DNA of 64,000 nt from Eunapius fragilis (Eukaryota > Porifera > Demospongiae > Spongillida > Spongillidae): positions 3,375,405-3,439,404 of the forward strand of contig OY811992.1 of NCBI GenBank assembly GCA_963681505.1. Direction: 5' to 3'. This document shows, piece after piece, positions 11,201-24,200 of the stretch (positions are counted from its first letter, which is position 1; each line of letters begins with the position of its first letter). The notes beneath the pieces were generated by a model. The model saw nothing but the letters and a program-made list of their open reading frames with translations, did not search any database and was not told the origin of the DNA. Both the position numbers and the translations under genes were made by a program.

Positions 11201-14200
11201 AAAACCAAAACTGTATGATGGATATCGGTACCAGTAAGCTCCTCCAAAGTCATAGTAAGCTGTGCTAGTTGAATTACTTGCATTGAAGACTTTGGTAGAG
11301 CCAAATGCTCCAATTTCAAATGTATTTGCTGAAGTGGATACCTTGGCACCGACAAATGCTACTTTTGAACCATAGCAAGCATCTAAATCATTTAAGGTTG
11401 TCAATGATGAATATGGCTGGTCATAACACTTCACAAAACCATTCAAGAGCAGCAAATCCTCAGCGTAGTTAAGTAAAACTCCACAGGATGTAGCTGTGTA
11501 GAAAATGGGCACACAGTTATGTTGTTATGGTTATGAAACAATTCGCATATAAGTATAGTTTTTAAATAAAGTTCAGGATGTTGCAGAAAAGTTACAAATT
11601 AGTGCAGACAATATTATGCACATTACCAAGACTTATACCCAGAATGCTGCATTTATATTTACAGAAGCAATGCTAGTGCTCTTTCTACTATGTAGTGAAT
11701 GGAAGATCAAAATATATGAAACTCGCCTTCTTATGAAAAACTTTTGCTATTAGAACATCATGCCATTAAAGCATCAATGTATTACATGCATTAATGTATA
11801 AAGACTCTCCTACAATATTATCTGCTACAAATGCCCTTATATCAGCACAACTGCTGCTGCATGTGCATAGCTGCCAAATGCTCATAATGTTATCATAATG
11901 TGCAACTTACAATCAATTGAATTTCCCCTGAAGCCAAGCACATGCTTTCGCCCTCCCAATTCAGAGTTTATGCCACATTGCTCAGGCCCAGGCATTTGGC
12001 CTTGCTGCAGGTTTTCCACCCCAGAACTGTGTTTTAATATGCTCCCCCCCCCATACACACATATCCAGACCCTAACCCTAACCCTAACCTTGGTTGTCCT
12101 CCCAAGAAATATGCCATACCCAACAAAGAGTCTCCTGTGCTATAGAAGCATTCAACATGTGCATCCATGGTTACATGAATTGCAAAGGATGCAGAAGCCA
12201 ATATAACTTTAAACTGTTTTGTCTAGCCACATGTCTTTGGTAAATGCACACAGAACATGATCTGCCAAATATAATAATAGCATCATGCTTTATGATCTGC
12301 CTGAAGCTTTGCATAATTACTACTACAATGGAATTCTATCAATTTACTTTCTAAAAAGTGAACAATAATCATTACCTTGAAACACCCACTTCCCACCTAC
12401 TCCAACATTACTCGTTTGAGTAATATTTATAATGCTGGGTGTTAGTGTTCCTGGAACATCCGTATAGATTACATTGTCTCCAGCATTCAACCCAACCTGT
12501 GCTGCTCCATCAGATGGCCACTGTATCAAACCATCTGCATACAGAAATATTATGTATGACCTGATATTATCTGTGGCCAGGATACATTGAAACGTGTTTG
12601 TCTGCATGGATATGAAGCAACATACAAAAAGACATTAAATATCTATTTGCTATTAATATTTCAGAGTCAAACAACTGGTAAGTGGAGAAATATAGACGTA
12701 TCTTAGCACATGCATGCACACATTGAAAATGTGAAATATGTAACTAGATACAATGGCCAAGGTAGCTGTGTGTTCCCAAGGAGACAACAAGATGGTGAAT
12801 CAAGTCATAATTCTGGCATGTCAATCTGTTCCTGTACTTCAATGTTTGCATCCTTATTCAGGACCGCATTAAATGTTAGTCTTAATTCGTACACAACTGA
12901 ATAGAAGTGCGGCAGACTTAAAACACTGAAAAGACCACCAATTGGTTTATCAAAATGAGAGAACAAGGCTACACCATTTCTTAACAAGTGAGAGATGTTC
13001 AACTTTGATATACTCATGCAATCTTGTTTGTGCATGGGGTTGTTTAACTCTATAAAGAATTAAAGACCTTGATATGTGTAATTCCAAGCATTAATTGCAT
13101 TTGGTAACTTATGATTCACATCCAAAAAAACGTTAATTGGAATGTATGGAATAAACACCATGACCTTGTTGACACATGTTTATAAGATCACAATCCTCCC
13201 ATTATGTTATACCACATCACTCCTATATGGAACCTACTCCGATAATGAACTGTAGTCTTTCTATTGTCAAGATGCATGCAGTTTCAGTAATAGAAAGTTT
13301 CAAATGCTACTGAGTTTTGGTGATCTAGTATGGAATCCAACCTGTGCTCCCTATGGTATGCAAAAAGCTTCTCAACGGTTGGAGCATTTGATGGAGCAAT
13401 AGGGAAAGAGAAATTGGTTCAAAAGAAGCCAGCCCAAAAGAAAATAGCTTGCTGGCATTGTGGTGAAATGAAATTTGCTGTGCAATAATCAGACATCTGC
13501 TCGGAGGAAGCCATTGAAAAATAAGTTAAGTTGAGCATCCATTAACTGTTGCATGCAGATTAACTGTACAAGGGCATTTAGAGGATCTCAAGTCTGTAGG
13601 TACGGGTTCTTCAGTAACACATTTACATGAAGCAACGTAAGGGGAAAATGATTATAAACTTTCCCTCTCCCCATGCATGGTACCAGTAAAGTAATTTGAC
13701 CTCAAGCTATATCTTTTGGGTCAACCATTCAAAGTCCACCTAGATCAAAGTGCTCAAATGGCTAAAGCATTTCAAGAGAGGGGGCATGATGGTTTGAAAT
13801 ACCACCTTAAAGTGGAACACTGCCAAGCCTTTAAGCATGGAAATTCTGATACCTTGTCGAGGCAACCTTGAAGGCAGTGTTGGTTAATCATGGGGGAAAA
13901 AGACCAATGCAATCCTAACACAGCACTTGTAAAGGCAGCTGAGTATTATGGCTCCTAAGTCCAACATAGATCAAGCAACCCTTCAGTGCTTGGATTAAGA
14001 AATAAAAGATGGCGATACTGGTTGTAGACCTTTGGGCTCAAAAAGAAGTATTTATTATGCTGACACTTCGACTGACCAGGGCAATGACAGAGAAATTGTT
14101 TTGCATAATGTGAGGGATGCACAATTAGCAAAGCCTCATCTATCTAACCACAAGCAGCAATGAGAGCAGATCTTCCACTTCCATGTGCACCATTTTGTTC

Positions 14201-17200
14201 AGAGCATCGTTTAAGGCTCCTGTCAGTATCAAGCTTGATGTAACTTTAGGAGCCACTGGAATTAACCTAAACCATGTTACCCACCCTAAAATGCTTCCCG
14301 TTATATAATTTCTGCCTTTACATATACATATGCTCTGCTCAAGTGAAATGGCAAGCCAAACATTAAATCAATGTGTTACTTAGCTCATTCCCTCCCTAAA
14401 CAAGCTGAAATGGAGTGAATTCCTAACTACTTGTATGGTAGGCCAAGTTGCTATGCTTAGAAGAAATAACTGTGAATGGTCGGCCATTGTTCTGGCCTTC
14501 TTGATGTCCAGTGATTTACACATAGCTTTAACAAGGGAAGAATAAAAATTCTGGCCTTGATCAGTTTTGGGGTTCCAAAACAGCAGAAATATAATGGCGG
14601 TACGAAAACTACTACTACTGTTCTAACCAAGGGAAATGATTCCGCCCATTAAGTATAATAATCCCCAACTACCTAAGTGTATTTGTTACCTCTCGGTAGA
14701 GGGCCCAAAATATCTATTGGTGCAAATCTCGCGGAGCCTCCAGAAAGTGATGATGAGATGAGAAGCTATCTGTGGATCAGGGTGATCATATACCAAATGC
14801 TGAGGACCCCCAGTAATGTACAGATTCCAGAAGATGTTGCTAACAACATTCTTCAAGACGCAGCGCAATAGACCAGACCGTTATTGGACACAATATGTAT
14901 TATGTGTAGATTTTTATTGTAGTGCATGCTTGTAACTTGCGCATACTATTTTTTTCTTATCCCTAATTATCTTGTTGCGTTCCTCTAACTATAAAATGTT
15001 GCCTTGCAATCCCACCATACCATATTAAATCATATTTCTCTAATTAGAAAAGTGACACATAACACATATCATCATTATTATTTCTTCCTTTGCATCGCCT
15101 TTTCTGGTCTACTGGTATAATATGTCTCGGCATTATGAATAAGTTATTAAATAGGAGCATATACATGCGTACGCATATACTATAATAAACTGCAGTCTTA
15201 CAGCTATTAAAGGTGGGAATATAAATGTATAGTATCTTCATACCTTATTAAGAGTACTAGTGCAGCAGTATCCAACATGATCCCAGGTTGCAATGAACAA
15301 CCACTGAGGATTAAAGGTTCCATACAAGGACTGTACATCACTTGCAGCTTTAGCTAGAAGTGTGGGATCTTGTGTACTTCTGTACCACACACTGCCATTA
15401 TCTCCGGTGTAAACATCAGCCTGATAGGGCGCTACCACTGAAATGTTTGGAATGGGAAATGCTGTTGGTGTGTAGATTCTCCATGGCATCCCAAAGGACA
15501 AGTCGCCATTGTTATTCACCTGTGTTATAAAAATAAGACATGTAATAAGAGCAGTGTGCTCAAAGGCCTAATTAGATATATGGCATGTACCAGTGCATCG
15601 CATCTAAGAAATAAAATTGAGGTAGATGTAGACATGTGAGTCAAATTAGGTAAATAAAGATGATTAAGATAATCATACCAAAGAAATGTACAATTAGCAC
15701 ATTTGGGTATGAATAAGGAAATCGAAGGCGTCAAGTTGGAATCATTAAATTCTTAATGGCAATGCAGTACCATTTCTTATACTGCAAGTTGAAATCAGCA
15801 ATGCCAATGGTACAATCTGTGCTTACTGAGGTCAGAGATGACTACCAAATCATTGAACTAATGAAATTCTTTCAAAGCATGAAAAAATTTCTTTCGCTGA
15901 TAATTTCATTAATTTCCAACAAATGCTCAATCATCCAGCCTTCTAATTTTGTCTTTCATCATTCTGCTTCAAAGTGATTGTTAAAAAAAAAAGACCGATT
16001 CCACAGCTAAAATAATAGATGAACAAGTCAGTATAATGAACTAATAGTCTTGGTATAACTTATATCATCAAAGTTGATAAAGAATGTGTGACCTTTGTAC
16101 AATTGGAAAAAGAAATAAGTTGCCCTTAGTTAGTCTTCTTCATGGCAATATAGTTCTAAAAAGCATGTCCTTAATTAAGGATGCTAAGCGCCCTTTAATT
16201 AAGTGTATCTTACATTTTTGAAAGCAAACCATTTTTTTTGTTCGATAGTGTGCTATTTTTATTATATGAGCTTGAAGCAGGTCCACCATGTTTAATCAGT
16301 TAACTCTACTGATTAGCATCCCTAGCATCATTTACCAAATTTCATTGTCGTTGTAATAAAACGGATTGGGCTACTGATTAGCATCCCTAGCATATTTACC
16401 AAATTTGTTTCATTGTCGTTGTAATGAAACGGGGGCATAAGTATCTATAGTGCCTTCACAACATTAGGTTTAAAAATTAATGACAAACTGAGATATAATA
16501 TGCTAAACTGATCGAAATATATTAATACATGAAATACACAAACACCTCTACAGTAACAGTCAGGTTCGGTTCTATACTCTTTGGAGAATGGCTCTGGCAC
16601 CAAGCAAATGCTTAAGTTAGAGAACAGGTCGAAAGATGCCCGTGACTTTGGCAGGGACTTGTGGATTGCAAGCCTAGCTGCAACTTGTGCAAAAAAAAAT
16701 GAAGCATCTTTGACCCAAGCCCCATTGGAATTATATTTACTTTTTTTTTAAATGAAAAGAGAGGAGAGAGAAACTTCGAACTTAATTGGGTGTGTTCCTA
16801 TATTATCCCTGTTGGAGAGCTTTCTAAGCATCAAATTGTCCTACTCACGTACGCTGTAGACTGCAAACAGCGGCAAAGGTCCGGTTTTACGGTTTTAACT
16901 GAACCACTTTAATTTTTCCCCGCGGAAAAAAGGAGCATATGCGCATCCAAAATATTAACCACTGTCTGATGTACATGCTTGCGACGATTTTGTACAAAAG
17001 TAAATGACCTTCATATTATAATCAAACCATACAGTGCAGTTATGGCTACCAAAATGCAATTTTTAGTAAAGTCTTGAATGCAGTCACAAAATAGTCGCAG
17101 GAGCGTTGACTTAACATATATTATCTCACCTGTATTTCCCTAGTAATGTAATAATTAAACTATAAAAGCATAATATTATGAATGTAATGTACAAAATTAG

Positions 17201-17407
17201 CTGACTTACATATATTGTGCCATATTTGGTACCAAAAAACATAAATGGTGTCGGCAGTGTTATCGCAGGAGATGAATCATCATCATTTGGAGGTAGTGCT
17301 ATATCACCAGCAGCTGATCCATAAGAGTAAAATGAACTCAATGGAACAGCAGTTCCATAAGGCAGAGATCTCAATAGTAGTAAAAGTATCACCACTACAC
17401 CCAGCAT
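5266..17407 (-). CDS. NIDO-EGF single-pass membrane protein, copy 1
   Basis: Fifteen exons (given high to low) join in phase into 868 residues: 17407-17210, 15519-15244, 12601-12376, 11493-11008, nine EGF exons, 5648-5501 and 5446-5266. Exon 1 encodes a signal peptide (hydrophobic VVVILLLLL) and, with exons 2-3, a NIDO domain ([30 protein letters not shown]). Exon 4 is a 161-residue domain of unknown function with GGYRAG and WRKVIY motifs. Nine calcium-binding-type EGF repeats follow, then one transmembrane helix, a KRR stop-transfer motif and a 60-residue tail ending in GKV. Family knowledge suggests an extracellular adhesion or matrix-binding receptor; the ligand is unknown. EGF exons are all phase 1-1, so they can be gained or lost without shifting the frame. 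I do not recognise a named orthologue. Confidence 0.85.
6840..10804 (-). other. EGF exon array of copy 1 (nine exons)
   Basis: Exons in transcript order are: a 10804-10682, b 10601-10485, c 9608-9486, d 9421-9299, e 9217-9101, f 8697-8575, g 7761-7639, h 7226-7104, i 6959-6840. Each encodes one EGF repeat with six cysteines, a D-x-(D/N)-E-C start and the C-x-N-x4-(Y/F)-x-C-x-C signature of calcium binding with Asn hydroxylation (exon i has H-Y before the Cys). Lengths are 117, 120 or 123 nt. All donors are GT except exon c, which has GC. Each repeat carries an N-x-(T/S) sequon directly before the sixth cysteine. Confidence 0.9.
7456..7515 (-). pseudogene. Remnant of an EGF exon
   Basis: Read on the - strand, a CAG acceptor and GATGTAGAT-type start are followed by a short stretch matching the beginning of exon i (6959 downward), including the upstream intron bases TTGCAAGTTTGGA on the + strand. 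The first cysteine codon is destroyed and the match soon ends. It looks like a partial, decayed exon duplicate between exons g and h. Confidence 0.55.
12069..12090. repeat. Interstitial telomere-like repeat
   Basis: Three CCCTAA units followed by a partial one (TTAGGG on the other strand). They lie in the intron between exons 4 and 3 of the EGF gene. The array is too short to act as a telomere. The second copy is at 27,942-27,963. Confidence 0.85.
12602..15243. other. 2.6-kb intron with possible retroelement debris
   Basis: This intron separates exons 2 and 3 of the EGF gene. On the + strand it contains a CWHCGE-like zinc-knuckle fragment near 13,430 and a [10 protein letters not shown] peptide near 13,834, which resembles the end of a Ty3/gypsy RNase H region. 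Stops and frame breaks interrupt both. A short frame at 14,677-14,871 is open but not recognised. The intron may hold a heavily decayed gypsy copy; the evidence is weak. Confidence 0.35.
15520..17209. other. Intron 1 of the EGF gene with a 60-bp direct repeat
   Basis: No coding exon is seen here. Two direct copies of a 60-bp sequence lie at about 16,308-16,365 and 16,373-16,433. Each starts ACTGATTAGCATCCCTAGCA and ends in a GTCGTTGTAAT.AAACGG segment. Their function is unknown. Confidence 0.6.
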
Positions 17408-17974
17408 TATTGAGAATTTTCCCTACATTTAGCATGCAAAAATAGAAATAGCTGTTATGAAACGTAATTGATGCTGTAGTTTGAATGTCGCATAAATGAA
17501 TGCGAACTGCATTAGAATTCAATAGAAATATGTGTGAATGTTGCCGTGAACATGATCTATATGTATCCCTGGTGTGTAAGTGTGTACTTCGTGTGCATAT
17601 GTAGATGTGTAGGCGTGTCCCTGGCATGTAGTTGTGTGTAGGTGTGACCCTGCTGTGTCGATTAGTATATAAATTTTAAAGATTCAATTCTATGACTCCC
17701 TGTCAGTGTATGATGATAATGAGCCAAAATGATAACTTTGTTTCCTTTAATAAATGTTTCGAAAGGCCAGCTGCTTTTTAAATAACGAAGTGTCATGATA
17801 ACCTTGCATACAACAAGTTGTTTACATTCTTGTCAACACTGATCTGCATGCTCTTATTGCATGTATGCCTCTATGTGACTCCAGACACACCTTCACACTA
17901 GAGACAGATCTACACCCAGGGACTCAGGTACACGCCTACACACCAGGGATCCAGGTGGTCTGCACACCAGGGAC

Positions 17975-18245
17975 ACACCAGCACACACACCAGGGACACA
18001 CCTGCACACACACCAGGAACACACCTGCACACACACCAGGGACACACCTGCACACACACCAGGGACACACCTGCACACACACCAGGGACACACCTGCACA
18101 CACACCAGGGACACACCTGCACACACACCAGGGACACACCTGCACACACACCAGGGACACACCTGCACACACACCAGGGACACACCTGCACACACACCAG
18201 GGACACACCTGCACACACACCAGGGACACACCTGCACACACCAGG
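17975..18245. repeat. 24-bp minisatellite upstream of the EGF gene
   Basis: About eleven near-perfect tandem copies of a 24-bp unit containing CACACCAGGGACACACCTG. Decayed units flank it (17,925-17,975 and 18,245-18,285). All three frames on the - strand and one on the + strand stay open because 24 is a multiple of three. This is not evidence of coding. Confidence 0.95.
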
Positions 18246-18410
18246 GAAATATCAGTATTCCAGGCCAGGACACATCTACACACCATTAGCTAGTCTTTGT
18301 ATGCATGCCTAGGGCTGATTTGCTAGCATCAGCTATTACATGCATGCATGCATGCATGCATATATATACAAATCACACATTTATTGAACATGAATACAGC
18401 CACTGACCAT

Positions 18411-19784
18411 TAGGGTGTGTAACCTTTTTTATAAATCAAAATCGATTATTTCGACTATGAAAAAAGTCCAATCGATTTTTCAGGTTTATAGCAACTTGCA
18501 AATCGGTTAGTAGAAACTATAAATCGATTTTGACGATTAATGCACTATTAATTTGACAACGATTGCCTAGGTTTTTCCAGGTTTGTCCTTTTTTAATAAT
18601 GGCACGATAAATCACAGTTTCTCAAGTCTAATACTAGAAAGCAAAGCTAGGCGCCGCAGGCGCCTCCCCACCCAACGGAGGCGAAGCCTAAAAACGTGGC
18701 GCCATTAGAGAGTTTCAATGAAGAGTGTCGGGAGGGAGGGACGGGTGCAATTCGAGTGCAGATTCGGAGAGGTGGGGAAAAGTTGAAGGGCGTAGCGGGC
18801 CGAACCCCAAAAGCCCCAAGTCCCAAAGCCCAAAAGAGGATTCCAATCGACGCAACTACGTTGCTCTGTCTAGTATAGCCAGTTTTATTGCTCATCAGTT
18901 ACTTATGCCAACTTTAAATCATTAAAACAACAAAGACAGTATCCACAGGGACTAGGAACGATGTGCATGCCAATATTACGCCAAACCCATGCTTCAATGG
19001 CGGCGGATTGTGACCCGCAAGCATTTTTTTTTCACCGAAAAACATGTGGCTATTTGTTTCCCCGCACCATAGTACTCACTACTAAGAATGGGAGAAGTAA
19101 GATTTTAGTTTACTGAGATAAAAATGAAAATGAATAGTTTGTCCATCCCGCAGCTTGCGCTCTTTTCTTGTACAAAATGCCTTAAACACTCATACCCATC
19201 CGCCACAATTGGCAGTTATAATCCATTATTCGCCCTCATTATACAATTCAATAAGTACTGAGCAGTGCCAGCTAGACACCTCATGGTGGAGCACCGCTCC
19301 ACCCATATGACAAAGCCGCCAATCGAGACATGTACGATATTTAGAACGTCATGCCGAACGTCTGGAAACAAGCCAGTGTACCGTGCAAAAGAGTACATAG
19401 CGCGTTTGATTAATGAACATGTACAATACGTGCGAACATATAAATAGCCGTGCGGACTGCCCAGGGCCCCACCGCGTGTATTGAAGGAGGGCTCTCTCAG
19501 CCGGGTCCCCAGACGTGCGACTATACATTACAATGTTTCTTTTTTTAACCCGTTAGTATGCCTTTGTACAGGCGGGAAAAGCGAAGGGCATATAAAAAGG
19601 GTAATCGATTTGCTACGATTTTTGTATATGAGGGAAACGAATATCGACTAATCGCGACTAAGAAAAACAGAATCGGTTATTTCGACTAATAGAAATTCTG
19701 CAATCGGTAAACTGCTATTCTACTAAGTGCATAGTCGACCGAATAGGTAATCGCGAATAACCGATTAACCTACAAAACCTGAAA
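18411..19784. mobile_element. hAT-like non-autonomous element, cut by the gap
   Basis: The same element as 34,284-35,675. It begins TAGGGTGTGTAACC and stops at the N gap just before its right terminal inverted repeat. The interior has repeated AATCGATT/AATCGGTTA motifs near both ends and no transposase. Confidence 0.7.
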
Positions 19785-19984
19785 NNNNNNNNNNNNNNNN
19801 NNNNNNNNNNNNNNNNNNNNNNNNNNNNNNNNNNNNNNNNNNNNNNNNNNNNNNNNNNNNNNNNNNNNNNNNNNNNNNNNNNNNNNNNNNNNNNNNNNNN
19901 NNNNNNNNNNNNNNNNNNNNNNNNNNNNNNNNNNNNNNNNNNNNNNNNNNNNNNNNNNNNNNNNNNNNNNNNNNNNNNNNNNNN
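19785..19984. other. Assembly gap (200 N)
   Basis: Exactly 200 undetermined bases, a typical placeholder length. It sits exactly between the end of copy 1 and the start of copy 2 of the 15.7-kb repeated block. Confidence 1.
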
Positions 19985-21210
19985 TCTGATATGCCACCAA
20001 CTTTCTCGTAGTAGAGAATGTTATTAATTACTTGTTTCAGAAAAGTTTTGTCCTCGTGGGTTCCACAAGTTAATTTCTTTCTGGTCCAAAGATAAATATT
20101 GACCTCTGCATGCATAACTATCATCCTGCAGTTGTCAGCCATTACAATAGAAAGCTAAGCACAAGGCACAAGGTAAATCATTGCATATGTGTATGTCAGC
20201 AAAACCTCATTTTATCTTGAAGAGGTGGATCTTGATCTTGAAGAGCTGTCTTTTTAATCTTCGATTCATTATCATAGATAGAACTTGGGTCGGTCTTTCA
20301 ATCAGTTAAAAACTATGACACAATCTACACTCATTTGCAAAATATTCCTTTTTTGAATTTTGAAATTTGTGTCCCTCGTGACTCTTTAATTCTATGAACG
20401 GGCTATAGGGAAAGCGATGCATCCGAAAGCAAGCCACAGGCTTCATATACCAAATGATCTACGGGAAGGATAAGGCAAGTTGTACTCTGTCTGACTACAG
20501 TATTTAAGTTGAAGGAACATGCAGCTTCACATTTAGAGAATGTCTTCTTCAGTTTGTATTGAAAGAGTGCAAACACATCTGGGGATAATTCCCACATAGT
20601 GTGTTACAAACACCCATACATCCACTGTGAGCTACTTTTGGTGTGACTTAAAACTATTCAGTTCGTACCTATACATATTTGTATTTGTACTTCACACCCA
20701 TCAGATTAAGCTGGTGTTTAGAGACGAGGTCTATGGTGAAGTAATGAAAGTGCTTTCCTAAATTCAACAGGAGAGAGGTCAGAGATGTGGCATGCAACAG
20801 GATGTCCCCCCCCCCCCCCCCCCCCCCCCCCCCATCAATTGCCACTGGACTGCACGTCGTGTACCATCACCCAGTGAAGCCAGTGCTGAATCAAGCTTAG
20901 CAAAATAGTGGGTTTGTGGAGCCTCTCAGTTTTTGAACATGTGGACTTGTGGCACTGTGACTAGTACTCACCGCCATAAATTCATACATAAAAAGAGGTC
21001 AGACCCCCTCCAACATTACCCTAAATAAGTAAAAGAATTTACAATGTTACAGTACATGTGTCATTATCATGTGGTAGCGAGCACTTAAATAAATCATTGT
21101 ATACATGTGGCTCTCTAAAAGTATGCAATAATTGGAGCACTATACTTTTCCATAATTATTATTTTCACCGCATCCTTCTTCTCCGTTCATAATTGCTGAT
21201 GCATGGTTGT

Positions 21211-24200
21211 TTACTTCCATATATATTGCCTCACTAAGATAGAAGCCCTGGTATCTGCAGTACGATATGCATCACACACTGACATTTCCATGCCAGGTAG
21301 CTCAGTTGGGTTTCCAAAGCTGTAGCTAAAAAATATGCATTAATTAAATCAACTGTGCTACTTTTAATTTTACCTTGTCGCTGACCTTCTCTTTAGACAT
21401 TTATAGGCAATGAAGACCACAGTAATGCAGCAAACGATTGTGACAGCACACATAGCACCAGTTATACCAATCACTGATGTGGTTGAGGATAATTCACCAG
21501 CAGTAGCATCAAAGCGATTCTCTATTGCATAGAATGATTTATATGGGAGGAAAATGATGGCAAGTATAGAAGCAAAACACATTATTGATTATTCACTGAT
21601 GCATGTTATAATGTGAGTACATGCATATATTGTAAAAACCTAGGCATGATTTGATTTTATTTATCCCCAAAACGTGGTGCTGCAATTCACAATTGTCAGT
21701 TATATTCTAACAAACTACCAGCCAATAGCCTCAATGACATCAAGATGGTGAACTGTGAATGTTTTTGAGTTTGTGCTAAGAATTTGACACAAGTAAACTC
21801 AAAAATAGCATGCTTCACTCATGTTTGTTATTGATTTCTGCTTATTAACATTTATATGCCACTTGCATCATCATATAATGCATGAAGTAGCTTCCATGCA
21901 ATTTTCCTGTTTCATCAGGTAGAAACCAACCAGGTTAACTCTTTAATTTGGCTTTGTCACTTCGCACCACTTGCCTCCAAACAGGGCGTAACCTGCATGA
22001 TTGATTTCTACCTGGATGGAACAGGAACATTGCATGGAGGCTACTTCGGACCAAGTGATTTTCTTCTTTATTACACACCCACCTATGTCTGACAAAGCTA
22101 GACCCGTATGAATGCAAGTCCTGTGATGTTTCCCTGTGAAGCTAAGTGCATAGGACTCTATTAATCATGTAATTTTACATACATATTACTACAATAATTT
22201 TCGTAGATAGGTAATAAGAATTGTGGAAAACCCAGGCTCTAGAATGCATAAATTGTGAAATTCCCATCAGATATGACATTTATTAATTTCGCATCATTAA
22301 AATGGGTTATTATTTATTGATGATCCTTAAAAGCAGATATATTTACATTTGCTTTATGCAAACATGGAAGTTTTATCAGTTTCAACAAATTGAATTCAGG
22401 AGACACTTGATAGTCAGGTGTCTACCTATTGTAGTGTTGATCCTATTCGTTTAACAAATTGGAATATCACTTATATCAGAAAAATACACACATGTCTTTT
22501 AATGGAGGTTGTCCTGATTTTAAGCTACATCTATAACCACCAATGTTCTAGGAGAAATTCTAATTGAGTGGAGTTATAGGTACAAAAAATCTTATCTTGT
22601 CATGAGGTGGAATAAAAATAGCTACATTGAATCGAATACAAAAATGGGCTAGAAGAATGATTGACTGAAACTGAAGTCAAATTAATGTAGCCCAGCCAAA
22701 ATTCCTGCTTACCTACACAAGTTTCATTGTTTGAAGTAATGTATCCATTGTAGCAGCTGCACACATAGTGTCCAATGGTATTGGTACATATCTGATTGCA
22801 GCCACTTGTATTAAGAGCACATTCATCCACATCTGCAAGTTTGGAAGTAACAGGACTGCTAATACCCAAATTTTACTGACATACGTAAAGTATGTAAGGA
22901 CAGCAAACACATTGAAATTGAAGATATTCATGCTTCATGACAACATAAAAATTAATATTACTGGCTATGTGCTTACCCATACAGGTTTGGTTGTTAAAAG
23001 AGATTTTATAACCAAGATAGCAATCACAAAAGTAGCTTCCGTAAGTATTTGTACATATCTGGCTGCAGCCAGTAATACCGAGAGCACATTCATCTATATC
23101 TGTGTAAAAGAATGCTGTAATCATACTTATTCCATGTGTGTAAGTGTCACATAAATGGCACCACAACATGTTTAAATGCAATGCGTTGCTCTGGCAAGAT
23201 ACTTAATGCATAACTGCGTGCTCTATTGTGTAAAATGGTAGTGATGTAATTATGTGCATAATGGGTTACTGAAATTGTAAACCAAAATTTTCAAGGCCCT
23301 ACTCAACACAAATCTAGTCCTCATTGGTAGATTGCAGAGAGACTTGTATTAAGAGCAAATCAATCTACATCTGCAAGTTTGGATTGAAGTTTTTTATGAT
23401 TCATGAATTGGTTTTGTAAATATACACTGTAGTATCCTGATAATTTTGCATCTGTAAGTTTGGAAGTCGTATGTGATTCATGCAAGCAACTAAAACTGGC
23501 TACGTACTTACCCACACATGTTCGGTTGTTAGAAGAGATTTTGTACCCATGATAACAATCACACAAGAAGCTTCCATATGTATTGGTGCATATATGACTG
23601 CAAACAGGATTACCCAGTGCACATTCATCTATATCTGCATGAAAGAATGTAGTTATTAAACTGTAGTAAGTGAAACACTGAACTTAATTTAAATACACAT
23701 GTGTGGCTGTAATTTTCACTTACAAGATGCTTGATGCACACAATGGTCTATTAGTGATGAAACATCTTGGCAAACCAAAATTTCAAGGCCCCACCCAAGC
23801 CAAATTAATTGTAATGAAGAAAACATAAACATGCATCTATTTAACAAATGGGGTGGCGCAGATAAACCATCTTATCTGTGTTAATTCAAGAAGCGAGCTG
23901 AAGAGCTGAGTCAGCTGCTTTTGCAATAGCTTGCAAAAACATTTGAATATCCTTACAGAACAAAATGCTATTTATAAACTACTGAATCTTTTGGGGCCAT
24001 GGGTGAGATCGCTATCAAAACCTTGACATGTATTTGTACAGACTATATCCATCAGATGATTGAATGGCAATTTAAGAGCTCTGCAGAACTAGGAGTGCTT
24101 GTGTAACCATGTAAAATGTATTTTGGTGTGTCATAAATATTCTGCATATATTGTGTCACTAGTTTGTGTAGCTATACTTATATTTATATGTGTCAAGTCT

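Larger units (their letters stand above)
4119..19784. repeat. 15.7-kb repeated block, copy 1
   Basis: This 15,666-bp block matches 19,985-35,658 almost exactly. Differences I found are: +3 nt (TAG) near 4146; one-base deletions in copy 2 near 4254, 4417, 4686 and 5379; a C run of 20 versus 28; one substitution at 8940 (G to A); and one extra base in copy 2 near 19,610. Copy 1 ends exactly at the N gap. The pattern fits two overlapping contig ends rather than an old duplication. A very recent tandem duplication is the alternative. Confidence 0.95.

Noticed and set aside
14677..14871. Short + strand frame with [13 protein letters not shown] in the EGF gene intron
   Set aside because: Not recognised, no convincing splice sites, and lies among possible retroelement debris.
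17975..18245. Regular repeats resembling a CRISPR array
   Set aside because: Units are contiguous with no unique spacers, and the genome is animal.
17865..18293. Four overlapping open frames over the 24-bp repeat (and its second copy)
   Set aside because: A unit length divisible by three keeps every stop-free frame open; no splice or start context.
19765..20142. Open frames crossing the N gap
   Set aside because: They consist mostly of undetermined residues.
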